This document shows, one piece after another, positions 24,804 to 37,554 of a stretch of 64,000 nt of DNA (positions are counted from its first letter, which is position 1; the number at the start of each line of letters is the position of its first letter). This stretch comes from Selenomonas dianae (GTDB lineage Bacteria > Bacillota > Negativicutes > Selenomonadales > Selenomonadaceae), in contig NZ_CP128650.1 in assembly GCF_030644225.1 (NCBI RefSeq), forward strand, positions 692,001 to 756,000. The letters are read 5' to 3'. Made by a program: the position numbers and the translations under genes. The notes beneath the pieces were generated by a model that searched no databases, was not told the origin of the DNA, and saw nothing but the letters and a program-made list of their open reading frames with translations.

Positions 24804-26276
24804 TTGGCGGAGCAAATTGAAATCAGCATTATTTTCATTGTCTATATGCTCATGATGATGGGGGTCGGCGTCTATTACTATCGGCGGACACGCAATATGA
24901 GCGACTACTTTCTCGGCAACCGGAAACTCGGCGCGTGGGTCACGTCGATGAGTGCCGAGGCGTCGGATATGTCGGGGTGGATGCTTATGGGGCTGCCGGG
25001 ATTTGCCTATGTTGCGGGGCTCAATGCGAGCTGGATTGCGCTCGGTCTTGCCCTCGGTACATGGGCGAACTGGCAGTTCATCGCGGCGCGTCTGCGCGTC
25101 TATACGGAGCTGGCGAACAATTCGCTGACGCTGCCGGATTTCTTTGAAAACCGTTTTTTTGCACAATCCGGTGCTCTGCGCATTGTGCCTGCGATCTTCA
25201 TTTTGATCTTTTTTATCCTCTATACGTCCTCGGGCTTTGTGGCAGCGGGACGGCTCTTTGAGACGATCTTTCATCTGCCGTATCTGACGGCGCTCCTCGC
25301 GGGCGCGGCGGTGGTGGTGTTCTATACGCTCGTCGGCGGCTTTCTCGCCGTGTCGCGCACGGACTTCATTCAGGGCGTGATGATGTTTTTCGCCATTCTG
25401 GTTGTGCCTGTGGGGGCGGCGATCATGCTTGGCGGCTTTACGGCGACCGCCGATCTGATTTATACGGAACACGCGTCATTCTTTTCGCCGCTGATGAAGG
25501 TGGACGGATCTACCTTGGGGTTTATCGAGTTTGTCTCGCTCATGGCGTGGGGCATCGGCTATTTCGGGCAGCCGCATATTCTTGTACGCTTTATGGCGAT
25601 TCGTCACGCCGAGGAGCTGCCGCAGGCGACACGGATTGCAATGGCTTGGGTTGTGATCTCTCTGTCCGCTGCCATCCTCGTCGGTATGGTCGGTGCGGTT
25701 TATCTGAAGGCACCGCTTACGGGGACGGCGGCAGAGACGGTATTCCTCGCGATGGCAGGAGAACTCTTTCCGCCGATCATTGCAGGGGTGATTCTCGCGG
25801 CGGTGCTTGCCGCGATTATGAGCACTGCATCTGCACAGCTGCTCGTTGCGGCATCGGCATTCGCGCAGGACATCTATCGGCGCAGCTTTCGTCCGCGCGC
25901 ACAGCAGGTGGAACTTGTCTGGGTGAGCCGTCTTTCCGTGCTCCTGATCGCGGCGGCGGCGATCTATCTCGGGATGAGCCCCGACAACTTCATCCTCGAT
26001 ATGGTGGCGTACGCATGGGCGGGCTTTGGTGCTGCGTTCGGTCCTGCGCTTCTCATGTGTCTGTTCTGGCGGCGCACAACGGAGCGCGGCGTGCTCGCGG
26101 GGATTGTGACGGGCGGCGTGACGGTGCTCCTCTGGAAGCAGTTTGCACTCTTCGGTCTCTATGAGATCGTACCGGGCTTCCTGTTCGGACTTCTTGCGAT
26201 CTGTGTCGTGAGCAAGCTGGATAGAGAGCCTGCGCCGGAGGTGACGGCACTCTTCGACCGCGTGGATCGGTCGTAG
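24804..26276 (+). CDS. putP: Sodium/proline symporter
   Basis: This 490-residue sodium:solute symporter family protein has about 13 membrane helices. The PutP-specific segment MSAEASDMSGWMLMGLPGFAY lies near residue 48, and the family motifs YTLVGGFLAVSRTDFIQG near 175 and AAIMSTASAQLLVAASAF near 335 line the Na+ and substrate sites. It should import proline with sodium. Translation most likely starts at TTG 24804, which has the right distance from GAGGGGA; TTG 24798 is two codons upstream. Single gene with its own promoter; no putA is nearby. Confidence 0.93.
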   Translation: MAEQIEISIIFIVYMLMMMGVGVYYYRRTRNMSDYFLGNRKLGAWVTSMSAEASDMSGWMLMGLPGFAYVAGLNASWIALGLALGTWANWQFIAARLRVYTELANNSLTLPDFFENRFFAQSGALRIVPAIFILIFFILYTSSGFVAAGRLFETIFHLPYLTALLAGAAVVVFYTLVGGFLAVSRTDFIQGVMMFFAILVVPVGAAIMLGGFTATADLIYTEHASFFSPLMKVDGSTLGFIEFVSLMAWGIGYFGQPHILVRFMAIRHAEELPQATRIAMAWVVISLSAAILVGMVGAVYLKAPLTGTAAETVFLAMAGELFPPIIAGVILAAVLAAIMSTASAQLLVAASAFAQDIYRRSFRPRAQQVELVWVSRLSVLLIAAAAIYLGMSPDNFILDMVAYAWAGFGAAFGPALLMCLFWRRTTERGVLAGIVTGGVTVLLWKQFALFGLYEIVPGFLFGLLAICVVSKLDREPAPEVTALFDRVDRS

Positions 26277-26347
26277 TTCGTCGTTGCATTTGTTACTGCA
26301 CAGGAAGTTCTTTCCCCATACAATAGGTTTTATACGGGAGGATTAAG

Positions 26348-26713
26348 ATGTCGTTTACGTTTACCCATGTCAATTTTAATGTGCTGGACTTGGGACGCAG
26401 TATGGCGTTTTATGAGAAGGCGTTTGGTTTTTACGAGAAGCGGCGCATGGAGGCGGAGGGATTCACGCTCGTCTATCTTTCGGACGGTGTGACGGATTTT
26501 GAACTGGAACTGACGTATCTGCATGGGCGCACAGAGCCGTATAACCTCGGGGAGAAGGAGTTCCATCTTGCACTCTATACGGAGGATTACGCAGCGGCAC
26601 GCGAAAAGCACGCCGCGATGGGCGTGATCTGTTATGAGAATGCGGAGATGGGAATTTACTTTGTCGAAGATCCGGATGGATATTGGATTGAAGTTTTACC
26701 AAAAAATATGTGA
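26348..26713 (+). CDS. Glyoxalase I / VOC-superfamily protein
   Basis: This 121-residue protein has two vicinal-oxygen-chelate modules. It shows TFTHVNFNVLDLGRSMAFYEKAFGF at the start and the C-terminal GIYFVEDPDGYWIEVLPK, typical of lactoylglutathione lyase. Candidate metal ligands are His6, Glu56, His77 and a Glu near residue 116. The family reaction is conversion of a methylglyoxal-thiol hemithioacetal to the lactoyl-thiol; the thiol cofactor in this organism is unknown. ATG 26348 follows GGGAGGATT. Other VOC activities cannot be excluded. Confidence 0.85.
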   Translation: MSFTFTHVNFNVLDLGRSMAFYEKAFGFYEKRRMEAEGFTLVYLSDGVTDFELELTYLHGRTEPYNLGEKEFHLALYTEDYAAAREKHAAMGVICYENAEMGIYFVEDPDGYWIEVLPKNM

Positions 26714-26738
26714 CGAACGGCCGCGTTTCGTGTATAAT
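26710..26738 (+). promoter_or_regulatory. Predicted promoter of the CheX-type gene pair
   Basis: GTGACG (26710-26715), a 17-bp spacer and a perfect TATAAT (26733-26738), 41 nt before the start codon. Confidence 0.5.
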
Positions 26739-26779
26739 AAGGAATACATGAGATGATCCGTAAAAGAGGGTGAAGTTAT

Positions 26780-27643
26780 ATGGGGAAATTACGTGTGTTG
26801 ATCGTGGATGACTCCAAGATCAGCCGTGTTATGATTGCCGATAATCTAAGGGATACGGATTTTGAGGTCTGCGGCATGGCGGCGGATGCGGCGGAAGCTC
26901 TTCGACTTTATGCGGAACTCCATCCGGATCTGGTGACGATGGATATGAATTTGCCGGATGCGAATGGTCTGGAGTGCAGCAAGCGCATTCTGGGTGTCGA
27001 TCCGGAGGCGCGGATTCTGATGATCAGCGCAATGAAGGATTTGAACCTTATTACGCAGGGAAAGGCCATCGGGATTCGTGCATTCCTCCAAAAGCCGGTG
27101 CCGAAGTCCGATTTGGTGGATACGTTCCATTTGATTGCCCAGGCAGCGGCAAGTCAGGAGTCGGTTTTCCGTGAACTCTATGCCAAACCGTTTGCGCGTG
27201 GGCTGCAGCAGGGACTTTTGGGGCTGCTCGGCATGGAGGGACCGGCGGAGATCGAGCCGTATGAGTCACGCTCTCTTGATGTGAGCGGTGCGGCAGTCAT
27301 CATCGGTATTACAGGATTTACGACGGGTCGTGTGATCTTCTATGTGGATGAGGCAGTGATCAAGCTGTTTGCGATGCATATGCTTGGGCGTGCGACCGTG
27401 GAGGAGCTTGCTGATGATGAAGCGGTGGATGCTGTGGAGGAAGCTGCAAATATCATTGCAGGTCGTGCCGTTTCCAAGATCAACAACGTACTTGAGGGAA
27501 AGGAACTGCGCCTGACACCACCGGGGACGATTCATGGGGCAAAGGTGCATATTGTCAGCCCCCGCATGACGACATTTTGTATCAGCATACGGCTGCCGAT
27601 CGGAATGGTGCAGATGAATGTGGGCTTTGCAGAGGGAGAGTAG
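26780..27643 (+). CDS. Receiver domain fused to a CheX/CheC-type phosphatase domain
   Basis: This 287-residue protein has a CheY-like receiver (residues 1-125; DDS at 10-12, phosphoacceptor Asp55 in MDMNLPDANG, conserved Lys in LQKPVPKSD). A second domain (about 150-285) resembles the CheC/CheX/FliY phosphatase fold and includes a Glu/Asn helix, AVDAVEEAANIIAGRAVSKIN. Such proteins dephosphorylate CheY-P; a fused receiver could be both substrate and regulator. It is followed four bases later by a free CheX gene. Confidence 0.82.
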   Translation: MGKLRVLIVDDSKISRVMIADNLRDTDFEVCGMAADAAEALRLYAELHPDLVTMDMNLPDANGLECSKRILGVDPEARILMISAMKDLNLITQGKAIGIRAFLQKPVPKSDLVDTFHLIAQAAASQESVFRELYAKPFARGLQQGLLGLLGMEGPAEIEPYESRSLDVSGAAVIIGITGFTTGRVIFYVDEAVIKLFAMHMLGRATVEELADDEAVDAVEEAANIIAGRAVSKINNVLEGKELRLTPPGTIHGAKVHIVSPRMTTFCISIRLPIGMVQMNVGFAEGE

Positions 27644-27646
27644 TCA

Positions 27647-28111
27647 ATGGATGCAAAACTGATCAATCCTTTTGTGGATGCCTTTACGACCGTGATGCCG
27701 ATGCTGGGATTCCCCGAACCGACACGGACGAAGCTCTATGCCGCATCCAGTCGGGTCAAGAGTCTCGGCGTGTCGATGCTGGTCGGCTTCACGAAGCAGA
27801 TCCGTGGGAATGTCGTCTACAATATGAGCGAGGATACGGCGCGGTTCATCGCCTCCCAGATGATGATGGGGATGCCGGTTGAGACGTTTGACGAGATGGC
27901 GCAGAGCGCAATCTCGGAACTCAGCAATATGCTGACGGCTCATACGGCGACGAATATCACGGGGCTTGGTCTGGATGTCGATATATCGACGCCGTCGCTG
28001 ACAGTGGGCAGGGATTTCGAGGTCAAGATCAGCGATGGGCAGTATCTCGTTGTGGAGATGAATCTGAGCGGTCAGTTGGTGGATCTGGCGATCGCCGTTG
28101 ACCAGAATTAG
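27647..28111 (+). CDS. cheX: CheX-type chemotaxis phosphatase
   Basis: This 154-residue protein has the CheX fold. N-terminal AFTTVMPMLGF and VKSLGVSMLVGFTKQIRGNVVYNMSEDTA are followed by the phosphatase helix MAQSAISELSNMLTAHTATNI. That helix carries the Glu-X2-Asn pair which attacks CheY-P through water. It should terminate the CheY-P signal to the flagellar motor or a related output. It lies three bases behind the receiver-CheX fusion and would be produced with it. Confidence 0.82.
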   Translation: MDAKLINPFVDAFTTVMPMLGFPEPTRTKLYAASSRVKSLGVSMLVGFTKQIRGNVVYNMSEDTARFIASQMMMGMPVETFDEMAQSAISELSNMLTAHTATNITGLGLDVDISTPSLTVGRDFEVKISDGQYLVVEMNLSGQLVDLAIAVDQN

Positions 28112-28151
28112 GAATGGCTATGCAGAACACTTTTTATCGGAGGGCGATTCG

Positions 28152-28583
28152 ATGAAGGGTGCGGAGCAGGTACGTGTCTTTCTCGATGGGAGACAGGTGG
28201 ATGCTGCAGGCGAGGAGAGCCGCATTGCGCTGTCCGTTACCGGACGGCGTTTTTTGCGTGGAGAGAGCCGTTATGTGAGCTATGATGATACGGAGCTCAT
28301 CGAGGGGGCGGTCGTACCCTCCGTTCTGCGGCTCGGTGAGGCAGGGATCATGCTGCAGCGGCGCGGCGTTGTGCGTTACACACAGCACTTTGCCGCAGGT
28401 GAGGAACGCACGAGCAACTACCGTACACCCTATGGAACGTTCTTCCTCAAGACTGTGACGCGCCGTCTGCGCATACGCGCGCTCCCGGATGGAACGGAGG
28501 AGGCGTATATTTTCTATACGCTCTATGTGGATGGCGTGCGCCAGAGTGACAACACGCTCGACATACGAATCGAGCCGGTGTAA
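28152..28583 (+). CDS. DUF1934 (YwiB-like) beta-barrel protein
   Basis: This 143-residue protein fits DUF1934, a small calycin-like beta-barrel family. Typical segments are RFLRGESRYVSYDDTEL, RGVVRYTQHFAAGEERTSNYRTPYGTF and YIFYTLYVDGVRQSDNTLDIRI. The function is unknown. It is directly upstream of argS, the same neighbourhood as ywiB-argS in Bacillus subtilis, which supports the call. ATG 28152 follows CGGAGGG. No signal peptide. Confidence 0.78.
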   Translation: MKGAEQVRVFLDGRQVDAAGEESRIALSVTGRRFLRGESRYVSYDDTELIEGAVVPSVLRLGEAGIMLQRRGVVRYTQHFAAGEERTSNYRTPYGTFFLKTVTRRLRIRALPDGTEEAYIFYTLYVDGVRQSDNTLDIRIEPV

Positions 28584-28599
28584 AGGAGAATCAGTCAAG

Positions 28600-30258
28600 G
28601 TGGATATCAAACAGCAGATAGAGCAGGCGCTCATCCGTGCCGTGGATGCGGCTGTGGCGGCAGGGGAGCTGCCGGAGGGCGGTGCGCTGCCCTCGATTCT
28701 TCTCGAAGAACCGCCGGAAAAGGAGCTTGGCGATTTTGCGACGAATTTTGCGATGCAGTCGGCACGCGTCTTTCGTCGGCCGCCGCAGAAGATTGCGGCA
28801 GCGATCAAGGAGCATCTGACCGGAGACTGGCTCGATCATGCGGAGGTTGCAGGTCCTGGATTCCTCAATCTCTACCTCAAAAAGTCTGTGATCGCCGATA
28901 CGCTGCGTGCCGTTCTTGCCGCAGGTGAGGCGTATGGTACACTGCCGCCGAATGATGCACCTCGCATACAGGTGGAGTACGTCAGCGCGAATCCGACGGG
29001 ACCTCTCCACGTCGGGCACGGGCGCGGTGCGGCAGTCGGCTCGGCACTCGTAAATCTCCTGCGCACGGCGGGCTATGCGGTGGACAGTGAGTATTACGTC
29101 AACGATGCGGGGAATCAGATGAATCTCCTTGCCGTGTCGGTCAATGCACGCTATCTGGGACTCCTCGGCAAGGAGGTGGACTTTCCCGATAACGGCTATC
29201 ATGGGGCGGACATTGTGGAGACGGCGCAGCGCATCATTGACCGCGAGGGGGACAAGTATCTTGCACTTCCCGAGGATGAGCGCCTGAAATTGTTTCAGGA
29301 TGTCGCCTATCGCGAGAAACTGGCGGCACTTGAGGAGGATTTGGCGGACTTCGGTGTGACCTTTGACCGCTGGTACAGCGAGCGTACGCTCCATCCCGAT
29401 GCCGTGCGGCGCGTGGTGGATGTGCTGCTCGAACGCGGCAAGGCGTACGAGCAGGATGGTGCGGTCTGGCTGCGCTCGACGGACTACGGCGACGACAAGG
29501 ATCGCGTGATCTTCCGCGATAACGGCGTGCCGACCTACCTTGCGGCAGACATCGCCTACCATGACGACAAGTACAGGCGCGGCTACGGACGGCTCATCAA
29601 CATCTGGGGGGCGGATCACCACGGCTATGTGGCGCGTGTCAAGGCGGCGATGGCGGCACTCGGACACAATCCGGAGCATCTGACAGTGCTGCTCCTCCAG
29701 ATGGTGAGTCTCTATCGTGACGGCGCACTCGTGAAACTGAGCAAGCGCACGGGGGAGACGGTCACGCTGCGCGAGCTGATGGAGGAGGTCGGTGTGGATG
29801 CCGCCCGATACTTCTTCCTCATGCGCTCCCTGGACAGTCAGCTCGACTTCGATCTCGATCTTGCCAAGAAGAAATCAAATGAGAACCCCGTCTACTATAT
29901 CCAGTATGCGCACGCCCGTATTTCGAGCATTTTCCGTCAGGCGGATGAGGCGGGGATTGCGGTGAAGGATGGACGCGAATTGGAGCTGCTGACGGATGAA
30001 ACGGAAACCCAGCTCATCAAGAAGATTGCGTCCTACCCCGAGGAGATTGCGCGTGCCGCTGCGGATTTTGCCCCGCAGCGCATCGCACGCTACAGTCATG
30101 AACTGGCGGGCGCGTTCCACTCGTTCTACAACAAATGCCGCATCGTCGGGCAGGAAGCGCCGCTTGCGGGAGCGCGCCTCGCCCTCGTCATGGCGACGGG
30201 GCGCGTGATCCGCCACAGCCTCGGCGTGCTCGGCGTATCGGCACCGGAGAAGATGTAA
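28600..30258 (+). CDS. argS: Arginyl-tRNA synthetase
   Basis: This 552-residue class I synthetase charges tRNA-Arg. It has an N-terminal Add-1 tRNA-binding domain (residues 1-90) and the HIGH-type motif EYVSANPTGPLHVGHGRGAA near residue 130. KMSKS is represented by LVKLSKRTGETVTL near 390, and the C-terminal all-helical DALR anticodon domain includes ARYSHELAGAFHSFYNKCRI. Translation starts at GTG 28600, 12 bases after AAAGGAG. The gene follows DUF1934 by 16 nt and precedes rpoE by 24 nt. Confidence 0.97.
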   Translation: MDIKQQIEQALIRAVDAAVAAGELPEGGALPSILLEEPPEKELGDFATNFAMQSARVFRRPPQKIAAAIKEHLTGDWLDHAEVAGPGFLNLYLKKSVIADTLRAVLAAGEAYGTLPPNDAPRIQVEYVSANPTGPLHVGHGRGAAVGSALVNLLRTAGYAVDSEYYVNDAGNQMNLLAVSVNARYLGLLGKEVDFPDNGYHGADIVETAQRIIDREGDKYLALPEDERLKLFQDVAYREKLAALEEDLADFGVTFDRWYSERTLHPDAVRRVVDVLLERGKAYEQDGAVWLRSTDYGDDKDRVIFRDNGVPTYLAADIAYHDDKYRRGYGRLINIWGADHHGYVARVKAAMAALGHNPEHLTVLLLQMVSLYRDGALVKLSKRTGETVTLRELMEEVGVDAARYFFLMRSLDSQLDFDLDLAKKKSNENPVYYIQYAHARISSIFRQADEAGIAVKDGRELELLTDETETQLIKKIASYPEEIARAAADFAPQRIARYSHELAGAFHSFYNKCRIVGQEAPLAGARLALVMATGRVIRHSLGVLGVSAPEKM

Positions 30259-30282
30259 CCGCAGCTTGAAAGGAGCGTATTC

Positions 30283-30612
30283 ATGGATTTTGAACATATG
30301 TCGGAAGTCGATGTCGCCCACTACATTCTCACGCAGAAGAAAGAGCCGATGCACTACAAGGAACTGATCACCGAGGTCATTGAGACGAAGCACAAGCCCG
30401 TCCAGTCGCTCGCGATGGCAATCTCCGAGATCTATACGATGATGAACATGGACAGCCGCTTCCACTATGAGGGGGAGAGCCGGTGGGGGCTGACGGAGTG
30501 GGTGCCGCCCGAGGTCAAGCGTTCCTCGTCCCGTTCCTCGGGAGGGACGGCAAAGAATGCCCTCACGAAGGAAGCGGCACGCAAAAAGAAACTTGAGAGT
30601 ATCCAGAACTGA
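30283..30612 (+). CDS. rpoE: RNA polymerase delta subunit (HARE-HTH)
   Basis: This 109-residue protein carries the HARE-HTH fold of the delta subunit: EVDVAHYILTQKKEPMHYKELITEVI and IYTMMNMDSRFHYEGESRWGLTEW. In Bacillus delta, the folded part is followed by a long acidic tail that displaces RNA from polymerase. Here the tail is short and basic (KRSSSRSSGG...KEAARKKKLE), so its effect on polymerase may differ. It lies just before pyrG, as in Bacillus. Confidence 0.8.
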   Translation: MDFEHMSEVDVAHYILTQKKEPMHYKELITEVIETKHKPVQSLAMAISEIYTMMNMDSRFHYEGESRWGLTEWVPPEVKRSSSRSSGGTAKNALTKEAARKKKLESIQN

Positions 30613-35528
<4,916 letters not shown>

Positions 35529-35531
35529 CAA

Positions 35532-36227
35532 ATGGCTGACTATAAACTGACTGTGGCGGGGCTTGGGCCGGGCGATGCGGGGTTCATCACGCGAGAGACA
35601 TGGGCGCGGATCGAGGCGGCGGAGCACATTCTCCTGCGCACACGGATTCACCCGACGGTGGAGGCTCTGGATGCGGCGGAGATCTCGTATGAGACGTACG
35701 ATGCGTTCTACGAGGAAGCGGATGATTTTGACCTGCTCTATGAGCGCATCGTTGACGATCTCTTGACACGCGTACGGGAGAGCGATGTGCTCTACCTCGT
35801 TCCCGGCAGTCCCTTTGTTGCCGAACGTACGGTACAGCTGCTGCGCGAACGCGCAATAGAGGCGGGGATGCCGCTTGAGATCCTGCCCGCGATGAGCTTT
35901 TTGGAGATCATTTTTGCGGCAGTGGGGCTCGATCCCGTACACGGACTCTCGATTGTGGATGCCATGGATGAGGAGGCGGTCGCAGCACCGCCCGCGCAGG
36001 ATCTCATCATCACACAGCTCTATTCGCGTGAGCTTGCCTCAGAGCTCAAGATCCTTCTGATGGAGCAGTTCCCCGATACGCAGGAGGTCATCTATCTGCA
36101 TCATCTCGCGCTCCCCGATCAGAGTGTGCGCCGTATCCCTCTCTTTGAATTGGATTGGCAGGATGACATTGACCATCTGACCTCTCTTTTCATTCCATAT
36201 ACCCCTTCATATTGGGAAAGTACCTAA
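35532..36227 (+). CDS. YabN-type tetrapyrrole-methylase domain protein without the MazG part
   Basis: This 231-residue protein equals the N-terminal half of YabN/MazG fusions. TP-methylase motifs are LTVAGLGPGDAGFIT at the start, VLYLVPGSPFVAERTVQLL near residue 95 and PAMSFLEIIFAAVG near 125. The nucleoside-triphosphate pyrophosphohydrolase (MazG) half normally attached is absent; the frame closes with TAA at 36225-36227 and A/T-rich DNA follows. Position right behind mfd and before hup matches yabN in Bacillus. Whether the MazG half was lost or lies elsewhere cannot be seen here. Confidence 0.75.
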   Translation: MADYKLTVAGLGPGDAGFITRETWARIEAAEHILLRTRIHPTVEALDAAEISYETYDAFYEEADDFDLLYERIVDDLLTRVRESDVLYLVPGSPFVAERTVQLLRERAIEAGMPLEILPAMSFLEIIFAAVGLDPVHGLSIVDAMDEEAVAAPPAQDLIITQLYSRELASELKILLMEQFPDTQEVIYLHHLALPDQSVRRIPLFELDWQDDIDHLTSLFIPYTPSYWEST

Positions 36228-36276
36228 AAAAACCCGTCGTTTTAGGGAAAAAAAACGCTTTTTTTCGATTTTCCCC

Positions 36277-36305
36277 TTGATTTTTCTAGGTAATTCTGTT
36301 AAATT
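36277..36305 (+). promoter_or_regulatory. Predicted promoter of hup
   Basis: TTGATT (36277-36282), a 17-bp spacer and TAAATT (36300-36305), in an A+T-rich region behind the yabN-like gene. Confidence 0.55.
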
Positions 36306-36370
36306 CTCTCATGACAGTGCGACCCGTGTGGTCGCTGAAAAAATGAAATGATCTAAAGGAGGATGCTACT

Positions 36371-36652
36371 TTGAACAAGCAGGAATTGGTCGCAAACGTA
36401 GCAGAGCAGGCAAGTCTGACGAAGAAGGACGCAGAAAAGGCGGTCAACGCAATTTTTGAGACGATCAAGAGCGCGCTTGCCGAGGGCGACAAGATTCAGC
36501 TGATCGGTTTCGGCACATTTGAGGTGAAGGGGCGCAAGGCGCGCAAGGGGCGCAACCCGCAGTCGGGCGAGGAGATCGACATTCCGGCATCGAAGTCGCC
36601 TGTGTTCAAGGCTGGCAAGGCTCTGAAGGATTCTGTGAACGGTGTGAACTGA
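36371..36652 (+). CDS. hup: HU-family nucleoid protein
   Basis: This 93-residue histone-like protein bends and compacts DNA as a dimer. It has the family framework [25 protein letters not shown], the flexible DNA-binding arm with [24 protein letters not shown], and a C-terminal [13 protein letters not shown]. Translation starts at TTG 36371 behind a strong AAAGGAGG site, so initiation may be tuned at the codon. Own promoter and terminator make it an independent, probably highly expressed unit. Confidence 0.96.
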   Translation: MNKQELVANVAEQASLTKKDAEKAVNAIFETIKSALAEGDKIQLIGFGTFEVKGRKARKGRNPQSGEEIDIPASKSPVFKAGKALKDSVNGVN

Positions 36653-36663
36653 TTTTGTACGAC

Positions 36664-36696
36664 GACCGGACTTCCTGTAGGGAGTCCGGTTTTTTC
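36664..36696 (+). terminator. Rho-independent terminator
   Basis: ACCGGACT / AGTCCGGT with a 10-11 nt loop and six T closes hup. The next gene starts only 18 nt downstream. Confidence 0.88.
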
Positions 36697-36713
36697 GTTT
36701 CGCGGTGGGAGAT

Positions 36714-37490
36714 ATGGAAACGAAAATTTTTTCCGACGGGGCATTTGCAGGAAAAACAGCACTGATCTCAGGCGGTACGTCGGGCATCGGACGGGCTGCG
36801 GCAGCACTCTTTCTTGCGGGCGGGGCGCGTGTCGTCCTCATGGGGCGGGGCGCGGAGCGCGGCGTGCGAGCATTGGGAGAACTTGTGGCAGGAGAGCGGG
36901 CTCGCTTTGTGCAGGGGGATGTGCGTCTGCGTGCGGACTGTGCGCGTGCGGCGCAGGAGACGATACGTGCATACGGGGCAATCGACATTCTGATTAACTC
37001 TGCGGGGCTCTATCGGGAGGGAGCTCTTGACGATCTCACGGAGGATCTGCTTGAGGAGCTGATCGCGACGAATGTCAAGGGGACGTTTTATCTGACACAG
37101 GCGGCACTGTCGCATTTGCGCGTGTCGCACGGCAATATTGTCAACGTCGCCTCGGATGCGGGGCTGCATGGAAATTATTTCTGTGCGGCGTACGCGGCGA
37201 CAAAGGGGGCAGTCATCGCCTTTACCCGTTCGCTCGCGCTTGAACTCGCCTGCGACAGCGTGCGCGTGAACGCCGTCGCTCCCGCCGATGTGCTGACTCC
37301 GCTGACCGAGCGGCAGTTTACGCCGCATCTGCCACGCGAGGAACAGCTGCGGGCGATGGCGGCACACTATCCGATGGGACGCATCGGTACGCCCGCAGAG
37401 GCAGCGTCTGTGATTGCCTTTCTCGCCTCGTCCGCTGCATCGTGGGTGACGGGGAGCGTCTACTGTGTCGATGGGGGACTGACGGCGTAA
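36714..37490 (+). CDS. Short-chain dehydrogenase/reductase
   Basis: This 258-residue Rossmann-fold oxidoreductase of the classical SDR type has cofactor motif SGGTSGIGRAAA (residues 20-31), NSAGLYREG near 100, catalytic Ser in IVNVASDAG and YAATKGAVIAF with the Tyr-X3-Lys pair near 165, and a C-terminal GSVYCVDGGLTA. The Arg after the first strand (LMGRGAERG) suggests NADPH. FabG-like or sugar/steroid-type substrates are possible. ATG 36714 follows GGTGGGAG. It lies right behind the hup terminator without a clear promoter, so it may depend on read-through. Confidence 0.85.
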   Translation: METKIFSDGAFAGKTALISGGTSGIGRAAAALFLAGGARVVLMGRGAERGVRALGELVAGERARFVQGDVRLRADCARAAQETIRAYGAIDILINSAGLYREGALDDLTEDLLEELIATNVKGTFYLTQAALSHLRVSHGNIVNVASDAGLHGNYFCAAYAATKGAVIAFTRSLALELACDSVRVNAVAPADVLTPLTERQFTPHLPREEQLRAMAAHYPMGRIGTPAEAASVIAFLASSAASWVTGSVYCVDGGLTA

Positions 37491-37498
37491 AAAATCTT

Positions 37499-37527
37499 TT
37501 GTTCACCGCTCAAAATTGTGATAAAAT
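37499..37527 (+). promoter_or_regulatory. Predicted promoter of the glycosyltransferase-divIC genes
   Basis: TTGTTC (37499-37504), a 17-bp spacer and TAAAAT (37522-37527), starting 8 nt after the SDR stop. Confidence 0.6.
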
Positions 37528-37554
37528 AGTCATAACTGTGTGAGGAGGTGGCGC

